NCBI GenBank assembly: GCA_902789665.1
Contig: CADAOY010000002.1
Coordinates: 248,001-312,000 of the forward strand
DNA length: 64,000 bases
DNA from: an uncultured Lachnospiraceae bacterium
GTDB lineage: Bacteria > Bacillota > Clostridia > Lachnospirales > Lachnospiraceae
Reading direction: 5' to 3'
Shown: in pieces, positions 1 through 10,725 of the stretch
How the letters are laid out: the number at the start of each line of letters is the position of its first letter
Numbering within the stretch: position 1 is the first letter of the stretch
Made by a program: the position numbers and the translations under genes
Notes under the pieces: generated by a model
Databases searched by the model: none
The model's input: only the letters and a program-made list of their open reading frames with translations
What the model was told of the DNA's origin: nothing

Positions 1-1
1 C

Positions 2-274
2 GGTGCAACAGACTTCTTCGTAAGATCACCATATGTTATCGAATGTATTATCATTGGTCTTGTTGGTTCACTGATACCGCTTGCGGTATTATTCTACGGC
101 TATAATTTTGCCCTTGAATTTATTGAAGACAAGTTCTTCTTCATTAGAGACATTGTGGCATGTATTCCGGTATTTGATGTATTTAAATACTTAGCACCTA
201 TATCCATCATAATCGGTGTTGGTATCGGTTTCTTTGGCAGCTTCTTCACTGTTAGAAAGCATCTGAAAGTTTAA
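2..274 (+). CDS. ftsX: FtsX-like permease, C-terminal end (partial)
   Basis: Only the last 90 codons are in the window; the start lies upstream. The visible part has two hydrophobic segments (about residues 14-35 and 64-82 of the fragment) and ends in a short basic tail. It opens with a GATxxFVRSP-type motif followed by GLVGSLIPL, as in the last transmembrane region of FtsX. FtsX pairs with the ATPase FtsE to switch on periplasmic or cell-wall hydrolases during division. The next gene encodes a coiled-coil M23 peptidase, the usual FtsEX partner, which supports the call. FtsE would be expected just upstream, outside the window. Confidence 0.8.
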   Translation, partial: GATDFFVRSPYVIECIIIGLVGSLIPLAVLFYGYNFALEFIEDKFFFIRDIVACIPVFDVFKYLAPISIIIGVGIGFFGSFFTVRKHLKV

Positions 275-284
275 TGAGGTATTG

Positions 285-1601
285 ATGGTTAAACTTAGTA
301 GAAAATCAATTCTATATTCGGCTTTGGCTTTAAGTCTTGCGGGCAGTGTATTATTTACATCACTGCCTGTTTATGCGACTTCCAATTCGTCTTCCTCATC
401 AGAAAGCACTTCTTCAAATGAAAAAAGTGAAGAGAAGACAGAAGAGGAAAAGAAGGCAGAGGAGGCCAAAATCTCCGCCATTCAATCCAGCATAGCCAAT
501 AAGGAACAGCAGATAAAAGAAGCTGAAGATGAAAAGAAAAAGATCAACAGCGGTCTTACAGACATAAAAGCAATTAAGGCAAAGCTTGTGGCAGCCAAGG
601 CATCACTTGCACAGTATGTTAAGGAACTTGATGAGAATGCCACAGCCATTCAGGAAAAAATAGATTCCCTTACTGAAGAGATTAAAGTAAAGGAAGAAGA
701 AATAGTTCAGGCCGAGGAAGATTTGAACGAAGCCATCGAAATGCGTGATGAGCAGTATGACTCAATGAAGAAGAGACTTCAGGTCATGTATGAAAATGGT
801 GGTGATACATATTATATTAATATTCTGACAGCATCGTCGAGCTTCGGGGATTTTTTAAATAAGATGGATTACATTAATGAGATCTCGGAATATGACAATA
901 AGATGTTTGAAGAATTTGCAGAGAACGTGGAATATGTAGAGGTCTGCAAGACAAGTCTTGAAACGGAAAAGGACTTACTTGATACTACCAAGACTGCGGC
1001 AGAAGAAGAACGAAAAGCCCTGGAAGAATTAATTTCTGAAAAGGAAGCAGAGATTGCAGCATATGAAGCAGATATTCGTAATCAGCAGGCACTGATTGAT
1101 GAATATGAAGCATATATAGCAGAGCAGAACAGTATAATTGCTGAACTGGAAAAAGCAGTGGCACTTGAGAAGGAGAATCTTCAGAGCGCCAGATCATATG
1201 ATGGTGGTAAGTTCTGCTGGCCAGCGCCAAGTTATACCAGAATATCTGATGATTACGGCTGGAGAATGCATCCAACACTTAATGTGCAGAAGTTCCATAA
1301 CGGTGTGGATCTTGCAGCTCCGGGCGGAAGCAATATTCTGGCAGCCTACGATGGCAAAGTAGTGGGCGCCGCATACAGTTCAACCATGGGTAATTATGTT
1401 ATGATAGACCATGGCGACGGACTCTATACAGTTTATATGCATGCCTCGTCACTTTGTGTAAGTGCAGGACAGGAAGTTACAAAAGGACAGGTAATCGCAA
1501 AGGTTGGTACAACAGGAAGAAGTACCGGTAACCATTTGCATTTTGGTGTGAGATTAAATGGTGAATATGTAAGTCCATGGGGATACATATCAGCACCATA
1601 A
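285..1601 (+). CDS. Coiled-coil M23 (LytM) peptidoglycan hydrolase, EnvC/PcsB-like
   Basis: A secreted murein hydrolase or hydrolase activator of about 438 residues. The N-terminus has a signal peptide (basic start, hydrophobic stretch about residues 8-30, then VYA). A Ser/Glu/Lys-rich linker and long coiled coils follow (about 55-300). The C-terminal M23 domain carries HNGVDLAAPGG and a closing HLHFGV, which supply the His and Asp ligands of the zinc site, so the enzyme looks catalytically intact. The gene follows ftsX by about 10 nt, suggesting control by FtsEX, as known for EnvC and PcsB. An in-frame TTG lies one codon upstream; the ATG is preferred because it is preceded by GAGG. Confidence 0.85.
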   Translation: MVKLSRKSILYSALALSLAGSVLFTSLPVYATSNSSSSSESTSSNEKSEEKTEEEKKAEEAKISAIQSSIANKEQQIKEAEDEKKKINSGLTDIKAIKAKLVAAKASLAQYVKELDENATAIQEKIDSLTEEIKVKEEEIVQAEEDLNEAIEMRDEQYDSMKKRLQVMYENGGDTYYINILTASSSFGDFLNKMDYINEISEYDNKMFEEFAENVEYVEVCKTSLETEKDLLDTTKTAAEEERKALEELISEKEAEIAAYEADIRNQQALIDEYEAYIAEQNSIIAELEKAVALEKENLQSARSYDGGKFCWPAPSYTRISDDYGWRMHPTLNVQKFHNGVDLAAPGGSNILAAYDGKVVGAAYSSTMGNYVMIDHGDGLYTVYMHASSLCVSAGQEVTKGQVIAKVGTTGRSTGNHLHFGVRLNGEYVSPWGYISAP

Positions 1602-1617
1602 AAGGAAGTGATAAAAA

Positions 1618-2901
1618 ATGGATAACAACAATGAAGTTCAGGAAAATGAGAACAAGGTAGTGATTGAAGAACAGGCCGTAAAACCTGAAAAGCCTAAGAA
1701 AAAAGGCAGACTGACCTGGAGCGGAGTGCTTCTTGGAATACTGATTGGTATTCTTCTTATGTTTATTCCGACAGTGATTATCTGTCTGGTAAATATTTTG
1801 AGCATTTCAAGTCTTAATGCCCGTCTTAGTAATATTGATTCAACAATAGTTACTCAGGATGTGGCAACCAAACTTGATAATCTTGATGCAATCCTGAATG
1901 CTTATTATTATGAGGATGTAGATAAAGAGGCAGAGAAAGATGCCCTTTATTATGGCATTATGGAATCAGTTGGAGACCCATATACCTGCTATTATAACGA
2001 GGAAGAAATCGCTCAGTTATATGAAGACTTAGCCGGTAAGTTCGAGGGTATCGGCGCATATATCCATAAAGATATCGATGCAGATTACTGCACCATTCAG
2101 AGCCTGATTCCTAATTCACCTGCAGCAGAATCTGAGCTTGAACCTGATGATATCATTATCAAAGTTGACGGAACTGATACATATGGAATGACTTTAAATG
2201 AAGTCGTAAGCATGATCAGGGGTGATGAAGGAACAAGCGTTGTGCTCACAATTAAAAGAGGTGATGAAGAGAAAGAAATCACCATTGTAAGAGCCAAAGT
2301 TGAGACCATCAGCGCTACATACGAATCACTTGATAATGGCATCGGCTTAATTACAATTACAGAATTTAACGATAATACTTATGAGTTCTTTAAGGAAGCA
2401 AAGCAGCAGTTTATAGACAATGGAGATACAGCTTTAATCCTTGACTTGAGAGGAAATCCTGGCGGTAACCTTGATACAGTTGTAAACATTGCTCAGGAGA
2501 TTCTTCCGCAGGGACTTGTAGTTTATACGGAAGATAAATATGGCAAGAGAGAAGAATATAAGTGTGATGGAAAGAAGGAGATGAACGTTCCTATCGTTGT
2601 ACTTGTGGACGGCTCATCAGCCAGTGCATCGGAAATTCTTGCAGGTGCAATCAAAGACCACAACAAGGGTACATTAATCGGAACCACAACCTTCGGTAAA
2701 GGCATAGTTCAGAAACTGATTTCCCTTTCAGATGGCACCGCTGTCAAAATCACCGTCAGCAAATATTACACTCCAAACGGAGTAAATATCCACGGTACAG
2801 GTATTGAACCTGACATTGAAGTTGAGTTTGATGCTGATGCATATACAGAAAACGGAACAGATAATCAGATGGAAGCAGCAATCGAATATTTAACAAAATA
2901 A
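1618..2901 (+). CDS. ctpA: S41 C-terminal processing peptidase with PDZ domain
   Basis: A membrane-anchored serine protease of 427 residues. A charged, Lys-rich cytoplasmic N-terminus leads to one transmembrane helix (about 34-62). A PDZ domain follows (about 135-210), then the S41 catalytic core. The GSSASASEILAGA motif (about 331-343) holds the nucleophilic Ser, and the Lys in TTFGKGIVQ (about 361) is the general base, so the Ser-Lys dyad is present. These proteases trim extracytoplasmic proteins, often wall hydrolases or their regulators. The gene lies 16 nt after the M23 peptidase gene, so a functional link with it is plausible. A hairpin ends the operon. Confidence 0.88.
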   Translation: MDNNNEVQENENKVVIEEQAVKPEKPKKKGRLTWSGVLLGILIGILLMFIPTVIICLVNILSISSLNARLSNIDSTIVTQDVATKLDNLDAILNAYYYEDVDKEAEKDALYYGIMESVGDPYTCYYNEEEIAQLYEDLAGKFEGIGAYIHKDIDADYCTIQSLIPNSPAAESELEPDDIIIKVDGTDTYGMTLNEVVSMIRGDEGTSVVLTIKRGDEEKEITIVRAKVETISATYESLDNGIGLITITEFNDNTYEFFKEAKQQFIDNGDTALILDLRGNPGGNLDTVVNIAQEILPQGLVVYTEDKYGKREEYKCDGKKEMNVPIVVLVDGSSASASEILAGAIKDHNKGTLIGTTTFGKGIVQKLISLSDGTAVKITVSKYYTPNGVNIHGTGIEPDIEVEFDADAYTENGTDNQMEAAIEYLTK

Positions 2902-2945
2902 TATTCGAACAAATGTTCCTAAAATTGTAGACAGATTATGAATAT

Positions 2946-2980
2946 AAGTGGTATACTTTATGAAGTATGCCACTTTATTT
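2946..2980 (+). terminator. Rho-independent terminator after ctpA
   Basis: A 13-bp stem (AAGTGGTATACTT with AAGTATGCCACTT, one G-U pair) and a 4-nt loop, followed by a T-rich run. It separates the ftsX-M23-ctpA group from uvrBA. Confidence 0.7.
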
Positions 2981-3004
2981 AATTTGCATAATTAAGGACA
3001 GGAT

Positions 3005-4975
3005 ATGGATTTTAAATTACATTCAAGTTACAAGCCAACAGGTGATCAGCCGGAAGCAATAAAAGAACTGACGGAAGGATTTAAGAAGGGTAATCAGTGT
3101 CAGACTCTTCTTGGCGTTACGGGTTCCGGCAAGACTTTTACCATGGCGAATATTATAGAAAACTTAAATAAGCCAACGCTGGTTCTTGCCCATAACAAGA
3201 CGCTGGCAGCTCAGTTATATGGGGAATTCAAGGAGTTTTTCCCGGAGAATGCGGTGGAGTATTTTGTATCATATTATGATTATTATCAGCCTGAAGCATA
3301 TGTTCCTCAGAGTGATACATATATAGAGAAAGATTCATCCATTAATGATGAAATAGATAAGTTAAGACTGTCGGCAACCGCATCTCTGACTGAAAGAAAT
3401 GATGTTATAGTTGTGGCGTCAGTATCATGTATATATGGTCTCGGCAGTCCTGATGATTATCAGTCTCTTGTTGTGTCATTAAGACCGGGACAGGAAATAT
3501 CAAGGGATGATGTTATAAGAAGTTTAATTGCAATTCAGTATGACAGAAATGATCTTGATTTAAACCGTGGTTCCTTCCGTGTCCGTGGTGATGTGGTGGA
3601 TATAGCGCCGGCTGAAGGCAATAAATATAATATAAGAATTGAATTTTTCGGTGATGAGATAGACAGAATCTGTCAGATAGACAAGGTAACAGGCAAGGTG
3701 CAGGGAATGCTGGAACATACCATTATTTTCCCGGCATCCCACTATGTTGTTGCGCCTGAAAAATTAGCGAAGGCCTGCGATGAAATCGAAGCCGAGATGA
3801 ATGAAAGAGTTGAATATTTCAGAGGCGAGGATAAATTCCTGGAGGCTCAGCGTATTAAGGAGAGAACTTCTTTTGATATAGAGATGCTGAGGGAGACCGG
3901 ATTTTGCACAGGTATTGAGAACTATTCAAGAATACTTGGCGGAAGAAAACCGGGAGAGCCGCCTATGTGTCTTCTGGATTTCTTCAAGGGCGATTTTCTG
4001 ATGATAATAGATGAGTCGCATATGACCATTCCTCAGGTTGGAGCCATGTATCATGGAGACAGGTCAAGAAAGACAACACTGGTGGATTATGGTTTCAGAC
4101 TTCCGTCTGCCCTTGATAACAGACCCCTTGCCTTTAATGAATTTGAAGATCATATAGATCAGGTTTTATTTGTATCAGCAACACCGGGTACTTATGAAGA
4201 AAATCATGAATTATTAAGAGCAGAGCAGATTATAAGACCTACCGGTTTGCTTGATCCGGAGATTACGGTTAAGAGCGCTGAAGGTCAGATTGATGATCTT
4301 ATTTCTGAATGTAAAAAAGAAATAGAAAAAGGTAATAAGGTTTTAGTTACCACACTTACCAAGAAGATGGCAGAAAGTCTTACATCATATATGGAGAAAG
4401 TGGATATAAGAGTAAGATATCTGCATTCGGATATTGATGCTTTGGAAAGAACTGAGATTATCCGCTCCATGAGACTTGATGAATTCGATGTGCTTGTTGG
4501 TATCAACCTTCTTCGTGAAGGGCTTGATATTCCGGAGATTGGCCTGGTGGCGATTTTGGACGCGGATAAGGAAGGATTCCTTCGTTCGAAAACATCCATG
4601 ATTCAGACAATTGGACGAGCTGCCCGTAATGTAAACGGCAGGGTTATCATGTATGCCGATAACATGACAGAGTCAATGGAATATGCCATTAATGAGACGA
4701 ACAGACGTCGTAAGATTCAGGATGAATATAATAAGGAACATGGTATTACTCCAAGGAGTATTGTTAAGGAAGTAAGAGATTCCATCAGTATTACCAGAAA
4801 GGCTGCAGAGACTGAAGATGGTGATACATATGAATCCATGTCCAATAAAGACCTTAAGAAACTTATTGTGGAATATGAGAATAAGATGCGTAAGGCTGCC
4901 GTTGAACTTGATTTTGAGTCTGCGGCAAAATACAGAGATGAAATTAAAGAGATGAGGAAATATATAGATGAGTGA
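3005..4975 (+). CDS. uvrB: Excinuclease ABC subunit B
   Basis: The damage-verifying helicase-like subunit of nucleotide excision repair, 656 residues, normal for the family. The Walker A motif GVTGSGKT is at about 37-44. The aromatic beta-hairpin that clamps DNA ([12 protein letters not shown]) is at about 90-102. DESH marks motif II, and the late helicase motif QTIGRAARN is present. The C-terminal UVR domain (about 620-655), which contacts UvrC, is intact. The stop overlaps the uvrA start by 8 nt, indicating translational coupling. The ATG follows an AAGGACAGGA-type ribosome site. Confidence 0.97.
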   Translation: MDFKLHSSYKPTGDQPEAIKELTEGFKKGNQCQTLLGVTGSGKTFTMANIIENLNKPTLVLAHNKTLAAQLYGEFKEFFPENAVEYFVSYYDYYQPEAYVPQSDTYIEKDSSINDEIDKLRLSATASLTERNDVIVVASVSCIYGLGSPDDYQSLVVSLRPGQEISRDDVIRSLIAIQYDRNDLDLNRGSFRVRGDVVDIAPAEGNKYNIRIEFFGDEIDRICQIDKVTGKVQGMLEHTIIFPASHYVVAPEKLAKACDEIEAEMNERVEYFRGEDKFLEAQRIKERTSFDIEMLRETGFCTGIENYSRILGGRKPGEPPMCLLDFFKGDFLMIIDESHMTIPQVGAMYHGDRSRKTTLVDYGFRLPSALDNRPLAFNEFEDHIDQVLFVSATPGTYEENHELLRAEQIIRPTGLLDPEITVKSAEGQIDDLISECKKEIEKGNKVLVTTLTKKMAESLTSYMEKVDIRVRYLHSDIDALERTEIIRSMRLDEFDVLVGINLLREGLDIPEIGLVAILDADKEGFLRSKTSMIQTIGRAARNVNGRVIMYADNMTESMEYAINETNRRRKIQDEYNKEHGITPRSIVKEVRDSISITRKAAETEDGDTYESMSNKDLKKLIVEYENKMRKAAVELDFESAAKYRDEIKEMRKYIDE

Positions 4976-7847
4976 CAGTATTAAAATGATTCCGCCAAGT
5001 GAATGCATAAGAATCACCGGTGCAAAAGAACATAATCTTAAATCTCTTGATATTAATATACCAAGAGACAAGTTTATTGTTTTTACAGGACTTTCGGGTT
5101 CCGGTAAATCGTCACTGGCTTTTGATACCATTTATGCAGAAGGTCAGAGAAGATATATGGAATCTTTATCTTCCTATGCAAGGCAGTTCCTGGGACAGAT
5201 GGAAAAGCCTGATGTTGAGAAGATTGAAGGCCTGTCTCCTGCGATTAGTATTGACCAGAAATCCAATAACCGTAACCCACGTTCTACCGTTGGTACCGTT
5301 ACTGAAATCTATGATTATTTCAGACTGCTTTATGCAAGAATCGGTATTCCGCACTGCCCGAACTGCGGTAAGGAAATCAGAAAGCAGAGCATTGATGAAA
5401 TTGTGGACAGTATCATGACATTGCCTGAAGGCACAAGAATTCAGGTACTTGCACCTATTGTAAGAGGACGAAAGGGTGAGCATGCCAAGATACTTGAAAA
5501 GGCTGTTAAGATGGGCTATGTAAGAGTTCGTGTTGATGGCAACATGTATGAACTTTCTGAAGAAATTAAACTTGATAAGAATATCAAGCATAATATCGAT
5601 ATTGTTATAGACAGACTTAAGATTAATCCAGATATTACATCCAGACTTGCAGGCTCTGCAGAGGCTGCAATGAAGATAACAGACGGTCTTCTTACCATTG
5701 ATGTTATTGCAGGTAAGGAATTGCATTTTAGCCAGAATTTTGCCTGCCCTGACTGCGGTGTAAGTATTGATGAGATTGAACCAAGAAGTTTCTCATTCAA
5801 TAATCCTCAGGGTGCATGTCCTTACTGTAAGGGTATAGGTTTCAGGTCTGAGTTTTCTCTTGCCAAGATGATACCGGATGAAAGCCTGTCACTTAATGAA
5901 GGAGCCATTAAGGTTCCGGGATGGGTAAGTGCAAAGAAGGAAGGAAGTTTTGGCCATCAGCTTTTAGAGGCGCTTGCCAAGAGATATAAGTTTTCTCTGG
6001 ATACTCCTTATGGCAAATTAAGTCAGAAGGCCAAGGACCTGATTGTATATGGCGCGCCGGAGTATCTGGATTTTGAATATGTATCAAGAACCGGAAGCGG
6101 TACCTATTCAAGAATGTTTGAAGGACTTCTTGCCAATACACAGCAAAGATATAAGGAATGTTTTTCAGATAAACAAAGAGAGAATTATGAAGAATTTATG
6201 GAGATTACAGCCTGTACGGAATGTAAGGGTAAGAGGCTTAAGGCATCATCCCTGGCTGTAACCATAAATGGTCTTAACATATATGACATTACATCAATGT
6301 CCATTGGTGAATTAATGACATTTCTTGATAACCTTGAACTTACCAAAACAGAGCAGGTTATCGGTAAAGCTCTTCTTAAGGAAATTAAGGCAAGGGTTTC
6401 TTTCTTAAATGAAGTCGGACTTGAATATCTTACACTTTCTCGTCAGGCATCGTCTTTATCCGGTGGTGAGGCTCAGAGAATCAGACTTGCTACCCAGATA
6501 GGTGCAGGATTAGTTGGAGTAACATATATTCTTGATGAGCCTAGTATTGGTCTTCATCAAAGAGATAATGACAAACTTATTGAGGCACTTAAGAGACTTA
6601 AGAATCTTGGTAATACACTTATTGTTGTTGAGCATGATGAAGATACAATGCTGGCAGCAGATTATGTTTTGGATATAGGACCAGGAGCCGGCAAGGAAGG
6701 CGGAGAAGTAGTTGCCTTTGGTACAGCCGAGGAGATTATGAAGAATCCTAAGTCCATAACAGGTCAGTATTTAAGTGGCGCCAAATATATCAAGGCTCCG
6801 GATGAAAGAAGAGAGCCGAAGGGATTTTTAACAATTAAGGGAGCAAGGGTTAATAATCTTAAGAATATAGATGTGGATATTCCGCTGGGGATTTTTACCT
6901 GTGTAACCGGTGTATCGGGTTCAGGTAAGAGTTCTCTCGTTAATGAGATTTTGTATAAGTCTTTAGCTAAGAAACTTAACAGGGCAGAGATTACGCCGGG
7001 AGATCATGATGAGATAACAGGGGTTGATAAACTGGATAAAATCATAAACATAGACCAGTCTCCAATTGGTAAGACACCGAGATCAAATCCGGCTACATAT
7101 ACCGGACTCTTTGATATAATCAGGGATCTCTTTGCAGGTACCAATGATGCCAAGGCAGCAGGTTATGCCAAGGGAAGATTCAGTTTCAATGTTAAGGGCG
7201 GAAGATGTGAGGCCTGCTCGGGCGATGGTATCATTAAGATTGAGATGCATTTCCTTCCTGATGTATATGTGCCTTGTGAGGTCTGCGGCGGAAGAAGATA
7301 TAACAGAGAGACCCTGGAAGTTTATTACAAGGGCAAGAATATTGCGGACGTACTTGATATGACAGTGGATGAGGCACTTGAATTCTTTAAGAACCTTCCA
7401 ACCATTAGAAACAAGATTCAGACACTTCATGATGTAGGTCTTGGATATATTAAACTAGGTCAGCCGTCAACCACGCTTTCAGGTGGTGAGGCTCAGAGAA
7501 TTAAACTTGCAACGGAGCTTAGCAGAACATCTACAGGCAAGACCATATATGTGCTTGATGAACCAACAACGGGACTTCATTTTGAAGATGTTAGCAAGCT
7601 GGTTAATATTATTCAGAGACTTGCAGATGAAGGTAATACGGTAGTTGTAATTGAACATAATCTTGATGTGATTAAGTGTGCCGACTATCTTATTGACTTA
7701 GGGCCGGAAGGCGGAGACAAGGGAGGAACCGTTATAGCAACCGGAACTCCTGAGGAAGTTGCGAAGAATAAGAAGTCCTACACAGGCGCTTATGTAGGGG
7801 CAATTCTCAAAAGAGACAAAGAAAGGTTAAGGAAGAAAAAGAAATAA
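4968..7847 (+). CDS. uvrA: Excinuclease ABC subunit A
   Basis: The damage-recognition ATPase of nucleotide excision repair, 959 residues. It has two ABC-type ATPase halves with Walker A motifs GLSGSGKSS (about 41-49) and GVSGSGKSS (about 647-655). Each half has an LSGGEAQRI signature and a DEP Walker B. Zinc-binding CxxC pairs are visible in both halves (CPNC, CPDC, CPYC, and CEAC/CEVC near 745-770). The basic C-terminal tail is Lys/Arg-rich. It overlaps uvrB and is presumably co-transcribed. No clear terminator was seen before the next gene. Confidence 0.97.
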   Translation: MSDSIKMIPPSECIRITGAKEHNLKSLDINIPRDKFIVFTGLSGSGKSSLAFDTIYAEGQRRYMESLSSYARQFLGQMEKPDVEKIEGLSPAISIDQKSNNRNPRSTVGTVTEIYDYFRLLYARIGIPHCPNCGKEIRKQSIDEIVDSIMTLPEGTRIQVLAPIVRGRKGEHAKILEKAVKMGYVRVRVDGNMYELSEEIKLDKNIKHNIDIVIDRLKINPDITSRLAGSAEAAMKITDGLLTIDVIAGKELHFSQNFACPDCGVSIDEIEPRSFSFNNPQGACPYCKGIGFRSEFSLAKMIPDESLSLNEGAIKVPGWVSAKKEGSFGHQLLEALAKRYKFSLDTPYGKLSQKAKDLIVYGAPEYLDFEYVSRTGSGTYSRMFEGLLANTQQRYKECFSDKQRENYEEFMEITACTECKGKRLKASSLAVTINGLNIYDITSMSIGELMTFLDNLELTKTEQVIGKALLKEIKARVSFLNEVGLEYLTLSRQASSLSGGEAQRIRLATQIGAGLVGVTYILDEPSIGLHQRDNDKLIEALKRLKNLGNTLIVVEHDEDTMLAADYVLDIGPGAGKEGGEVVAFGTAEEIMKNPKSITGQYLSGAKYIKAPDERREPKGFLTIKGARVNNLKNIDVDIPLGIFTCVTGVSGSGKSSLVNEILYKSLAKKLNRAEITPGDHDEITGVDKLDKIINIDQSPIGKTPRSNPATYTGLFDIIRDLFAGTNDAKAAGYAKGRFSFNVKGGRCEACSGDGIIKIEMHFLPDVYVPCEVCGGRRYNRETLEVYYKGKNIADVLDMTVDEALEFFKNLPTIRNKIQTLHDVGLGYIKLGQPSTTLSGGEAQRIKLATELSRTSTGKTIYVLDEPTTGLHFEDVSKLVNIIQRLADEGNTVVVIEHNLDVIKCADYLIDLGPEGGDKGGTVIATGTPEEVAKNKKSYTGAYVGAILKRDKERLRKKKK

Positions 7848-7877
7848 CCGATATAGAACTATGAAAGGTTTAATTTA

Positions 7878-7915
7878 TTTCTAATCTTTTCTTTTCTAAT
7901 CTTTTAGAGTATAAT
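7878..7915 (+). promoter_or_regulatory. Putative promoter region of the mbl operon with a small tandem repeat
   Basis: A perfect TATAAT lies at 7910-7915. The expected -35 position (7887-7892, TTTTCT) is a poor match. It falls inside a tandem repeat in which TTTCTAATCTTTT occurs at 7878-7890 and 7893-7905. The promoter call rests on the -10 element and its place before a long operon. Confidence 0.35.
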
Positions 7916-7969
7916 GTTAAATGGTTTTTTATGATTATATGATGATAGTGGTTAGAAAGGAGCATTATG

Positions 7970-8965
7970 ATGCAGGGTACAGATATAGGTATAGATTTAG
8001 GTACCGCTTCTATTTTAGTATATGTTAAAGGCAAGGGTGTTGTCCTTAAAGAGCCTTCAGTTGTGGCAATTGATTCCGATACAAAGCAGATCAAGGCTAT
8101 CGGTGAGGAAGCAAGACTGATGCTTGGTAGAACACCTGATAATATAAGAGCAATCAGACCACTTAGACAGGGTGTTATTTCAGATTATACAGTTACTGAA
8201 AAGATGATGAAATATTTCATTCGTAAGGCCCTGGGTAAGAGAAATTTCCGTAAGCCAAGAGTTGCAGTTTGTGTACCAAGTGGTGTTACAGAAGTAGAAA
8301 GAAAAGCAGTATTCGATGCTACCGAGCAGGCAGGCGCAAGAGAGGTTTCAATTATTGAAGAGCCTATCGCAGCAGCTATCGGTGCAGGTATTGATATATC
8401 AAAGCCATGTGGAAATATGATAGTTGATATCGGCGGTGGTACAACAGATATCGCAGTTATTTCCTTAGGCGGAACTGTAGTAAGCGAATCAATTAAGATT
8501 GCGGGCGATGATTTTGACGAAGCGATTGGTTACTACATTAAGAAGAAACATAATGTTATCATCGGTGAAAGAACATCCGAAGATATCAAGATAAAGATTG
8601 GTTCAGCTTTTCCAAGAGCAGAGACCGATTATATGGATGTAAGAGGACGTAATCTTCTTACAGGTTTGCCTAATACAATTAAGGTTTCATCAGATGAAAC
8701 CGAAGAGGCTCTCAGAGATTCGACATCCAAGATTGTTGATGCAATTCACAGAGTACTTGAGAAGACTCCACCTGAACTTGCAGCAGATATTGCAGACAGA
8801 GGAATCGTTCTTACAGGCGGTGGAAGCATGTTAAGAGGACTCGAGAATCTTATAGAGAGCAGAACAGGCATTAATACAATGACAGCCGACGAACCTATGA
8901 CCTGCGTGGCTATAGGTACGGGTAAGTTTGTAGAATTTAACTCAGTTAACAATACCACCATCTAA
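7970..8965 (+). CDS. mbl: MreB-family actin homologue (Mbl-like)
   Basis: A bacterial actin that guides the lateral cell-wall synthesis machinery under the membrane, 331 residues. The nucleotide-binding motifs are intact: DIGIDLGTAS at the N-terminus, VDIGGGTTDIAV around residue 160, and a late GGGSMLRGL. The second of two adjacent ATGs is preferred: it sits 7 nt from AAAGGAG (4 nt for the first), and four residues precede DIGIDLG, as in the family. The next two genes are flagellar rod genes, the same order as mbl-flhO-flhP in Bacillus subtilis, which favours Mbl over MreB proper. Confidence 0.9.
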   Translation: MQGTDIGIDLGTASILVYVKGKGVVLKEPSVVAIDSDTKQIKAIGEEARLMLGRTPDNIRAIRPLRQGVISDYTVTEKMMKYFIRKALGKRNFRKPRVAVCVPSGVTEVERKAVFDATEQAGAREVSIIEEPIAAAIGAGIDISKPCGNMIVDIGGGTTDIAVISLGGTVVSESIKIAGDDFDEAIGYYIKKKHNVIIGERTSEDIKIKIGSAFPRAETDYMDVRGRNLLTGLPNTIKVSSDETEEALRDSTSKIVDAIHRVLEKTPPELAADIADRGIVLTGGGSMLRGLENLIESRTGINTMTADEPMTCVAIGTGKFVEFNSVNNTTI

Positions 8966-8980
8966 TATCAGGAGGATTAT

Positions 8981-9772
8981 ATGTTAAAAGGATTGTATAC
9001 AGCCTACACAGGAATGCTTAATGAGCAGAATCGTATGGACATACTGACCAACAATATGGCCAATGTTGCAACGACGGGTTTTAAGAAAGAGGGCTCAACA
9101 AGCCAGGGTTTTGATACGGTTTTAACATATAGAATCAAGGATATGGATGGCAATGGAATGTGGAACAGTGCCCACATTGGACAGGGAACTCCGGGTGTTA
9201 AGATTGGAGAAGCATATACGGATTACAGCCAGGGCTCATTCAGAGAGACAGGCAATACTTTTGACATGGCTATTTCCGGTTCAGGATTCTTCAATATTGA
9301 ATATACAAATAAGCAGGGCGAAACATCTACAATGTATACCAGAGATGGTGGATTCACATTAACCAAAGACGGATATGTGGTTACCAAAGATGGTGATTAT
9401 CTTTTAGGACAGGGCAGTGGCAGCAGCGGAGCAAGAATTAAGGTTGATCCGACCAAGCCTGCAGCTATTGACCAGCAGGGAAGAATTATACAGGAAGATA
9501 AAGTAGTTGCTACCGTTAAGCTCACGGATTTTGAAGATTATAATTATCTGGAGCATTATGGTGAGAATTTCTATACACCGGTTGAAGGCGCAAAGATGAC
9601 AGAAACCAAGGCCGGTATATATTCAGGATACTTAGAGGCGTCCAATGTTCAGGTAGTTCAGGAGATGGTTAATCTTATCTCAGTTACCAGACAGTATGAA
9701 TCCAATCAGAAGATTATTCAGGCATATGATGAAACATTGGATATTTCAGTTAATCAGATTGGTAAGTTATAA
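8981..9772 (+). CDS. flgF: Flagellar hook-basal body protein, FlgF/FlhO-like
   Basis: A flagellar rod protein of 263 residues. The N-terminal rod motif with NNMANVATTGFKKE (about 25-39) and the C-terminal helix with EMVNLISVTRQYESNQKIIQ are the paired segments that form the rod's coiled coil. The central flg_bbr domain is present. Its place between mbl and a FlgG-like gene matches B. subtilis flhO. It sits 15 nt after mbl with an AGGAGG ribosome site. FlgF and FlgG-type rod proteins are hard to tell apart by eye, so the exact name is less certain than the family. Confidence 0.85.
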   Translation: MLKGLYTAYTGMLNEQNRMDILTNNMANVATTGFKKEGSTSQGFDTVLTYRIKDMDGNGMWNSAHIGQGTPGVKIGEAYTDYSQGSFRETGNTFDMAISGSGFFNIEYTNKQGETSTMYTRDGGFTLTKDGYVVTKDGDYLLGQGSGSSGARIKVDPTKPAAIDQQGRIIQEDKVVATVKLTDFEDYNYLEHYGENFYTPVEGAKMTETKAGIYSGYLEASNVQVVQEMVNLISVTRQYESNQKIIQAYDETLDISVNQIGKL

Positions 9773-9788
9773 TTTGGGAGGGTGAATA

Positions 9789-10604
9789 ATGGTTAGATCT
9801 CTTTGGACAGCAGCATCAGGAATGATTGCACAGCAGAATAACGTGGATACAATTGCCAACAACCTGGCAAACGTTAATACTACAGGTTATAAAACAGAAG
9901 TAGCAGAATTCAAGTCACTTCTGTATCAGGATATTCAGGCAAGAACAACATCAGCCAATGGCGAGAACAAACCGGTTCCTGCACAGGTTGGTCTTGGTGT
10001 TCGTAACTCAGCCATTAATTCTATTTTCAGTCAGGGTAATTTCTATGACTCATCCAATGATTTGGCTTTTGCCATAAGTGGTGACGGATTCTTCGGAATC
10101 AAGGCAGCAGATGGCGGCACATATTATACAAGAAACGGTGATTTTCACCTTGCTACCATGCCTAACGGACTTGCCCTTACTACATCAGATGGTTCTTTAG
10201 TTCTTGATACCAAGGGTAAGGAAATTACTTTCGGTAAAGATATTGTTTCAAGTAAGATTACAATTACAGGCGATGGACAGATCTGCTATCCGGATAAGTC
10301 CAACAATCCTGCGCCTATGGGCATGCAGATTGGTTTATGGCAGTTCAATAATCCGTCAGGTCTTACCAAGACAGGAAGCACTCAGTTCCAGGAGTCAGCA
10401 GCAAGTGGTACTCCACTTAACGAATCAACTGACAAGAATGTAATTAAGAGTGAGATTCGCCAGGGATATCTGGAAGGTTCAAACGTTCAGGTGGCTGATG
10501 AAATGGTTAACATGATTGTGGCTCAGAGAGCTTATGAGCTTAACTCAAAGGCTATTCAGGCATCAGATGAAATGATGCAGCAGGCTAATAACTTAAGAAG
10601 ATAA
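9789..10604 (+). CDS. flgG: Flagellar basal-body rod protein, FlgG/FlhP-like
   Basis: A distal rod protein of 271 residues. The N-terminus has the typical SLWTAASGM start and NNLANVNTTGYKTE motif. The C-terminus has SNVQVADEMVNMIVAQRAYELNSK, here split as SNVQVADEMVNMI and AQRAYELNSK. Both are hallmarks of FlgG-type proteins. It follows the FlgF-like gene by 16 nt, with GGGAGG before the ATG. It would polymerise across the wall to carry the hook. The pair corresponds to flhO-flhP. Confidence 0.88.
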   Translation: MVRSLWTAASGMIAQQNNVDTIANNLANVNTTGYKTEVAEFKSLLYQDIQARTTSANGENKPVPAQVGLGVRNSAINSIFSQGNFYDSSNDLAFAISGDGFFGIKAADGGTYYTRNGDFHLATMPNGLALTTSDGSLVLDTKGKEITFGKDIVSSKITITGDGQICYPDKSNNPAPMGMQIGLWQFNNPSGLTKTGSTQFQESAASGTPLNESTDKNVIKSEIRQGYLEGSNVQVADEMVNMIVAQRAYELNSKAIQASDEMMQQANNLRR

Positions 10605-10660
10605 GGGATTGGCAGATAGCGGATTGACTGATGGCTGAAAAACATTAAAAAGCGGATAAA

Positions 10661-10722
10661 AGATAAGCAGATAAGCAGATAAGCAGATAACAGGTAAACA
10701 GATAAGCAGATAACAGGTAAAG
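10661..10722 (+). repeat. Short tandem repeats just before the flgJ-like gene
   Basis: The 8-nt unit AGATAAGC occurs three times in a row (10661-10684). A 23-nt unit made of AGATAAGC, AGATAACA and GGTAAAC/G then occurs twice (10677-10699 and 10700-10722), with one difference. The repeat runs to within 3 nt of the start codon, and its AGG provides the only ribosome-binding-like sequence for the next gene. A degenerate copy (GCGGATAAAAG) lies just upstream. Confidence 0.85.
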
Positions 10723-10725
10723 AAT

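Noticed and set aside
4673-5131. Long reverse-strand open frames across uvrB-uvrA and other genes
   Set aside because: They lie opposite well-supported genes, lack ribosome sites and have compositions typical of antisense frames.
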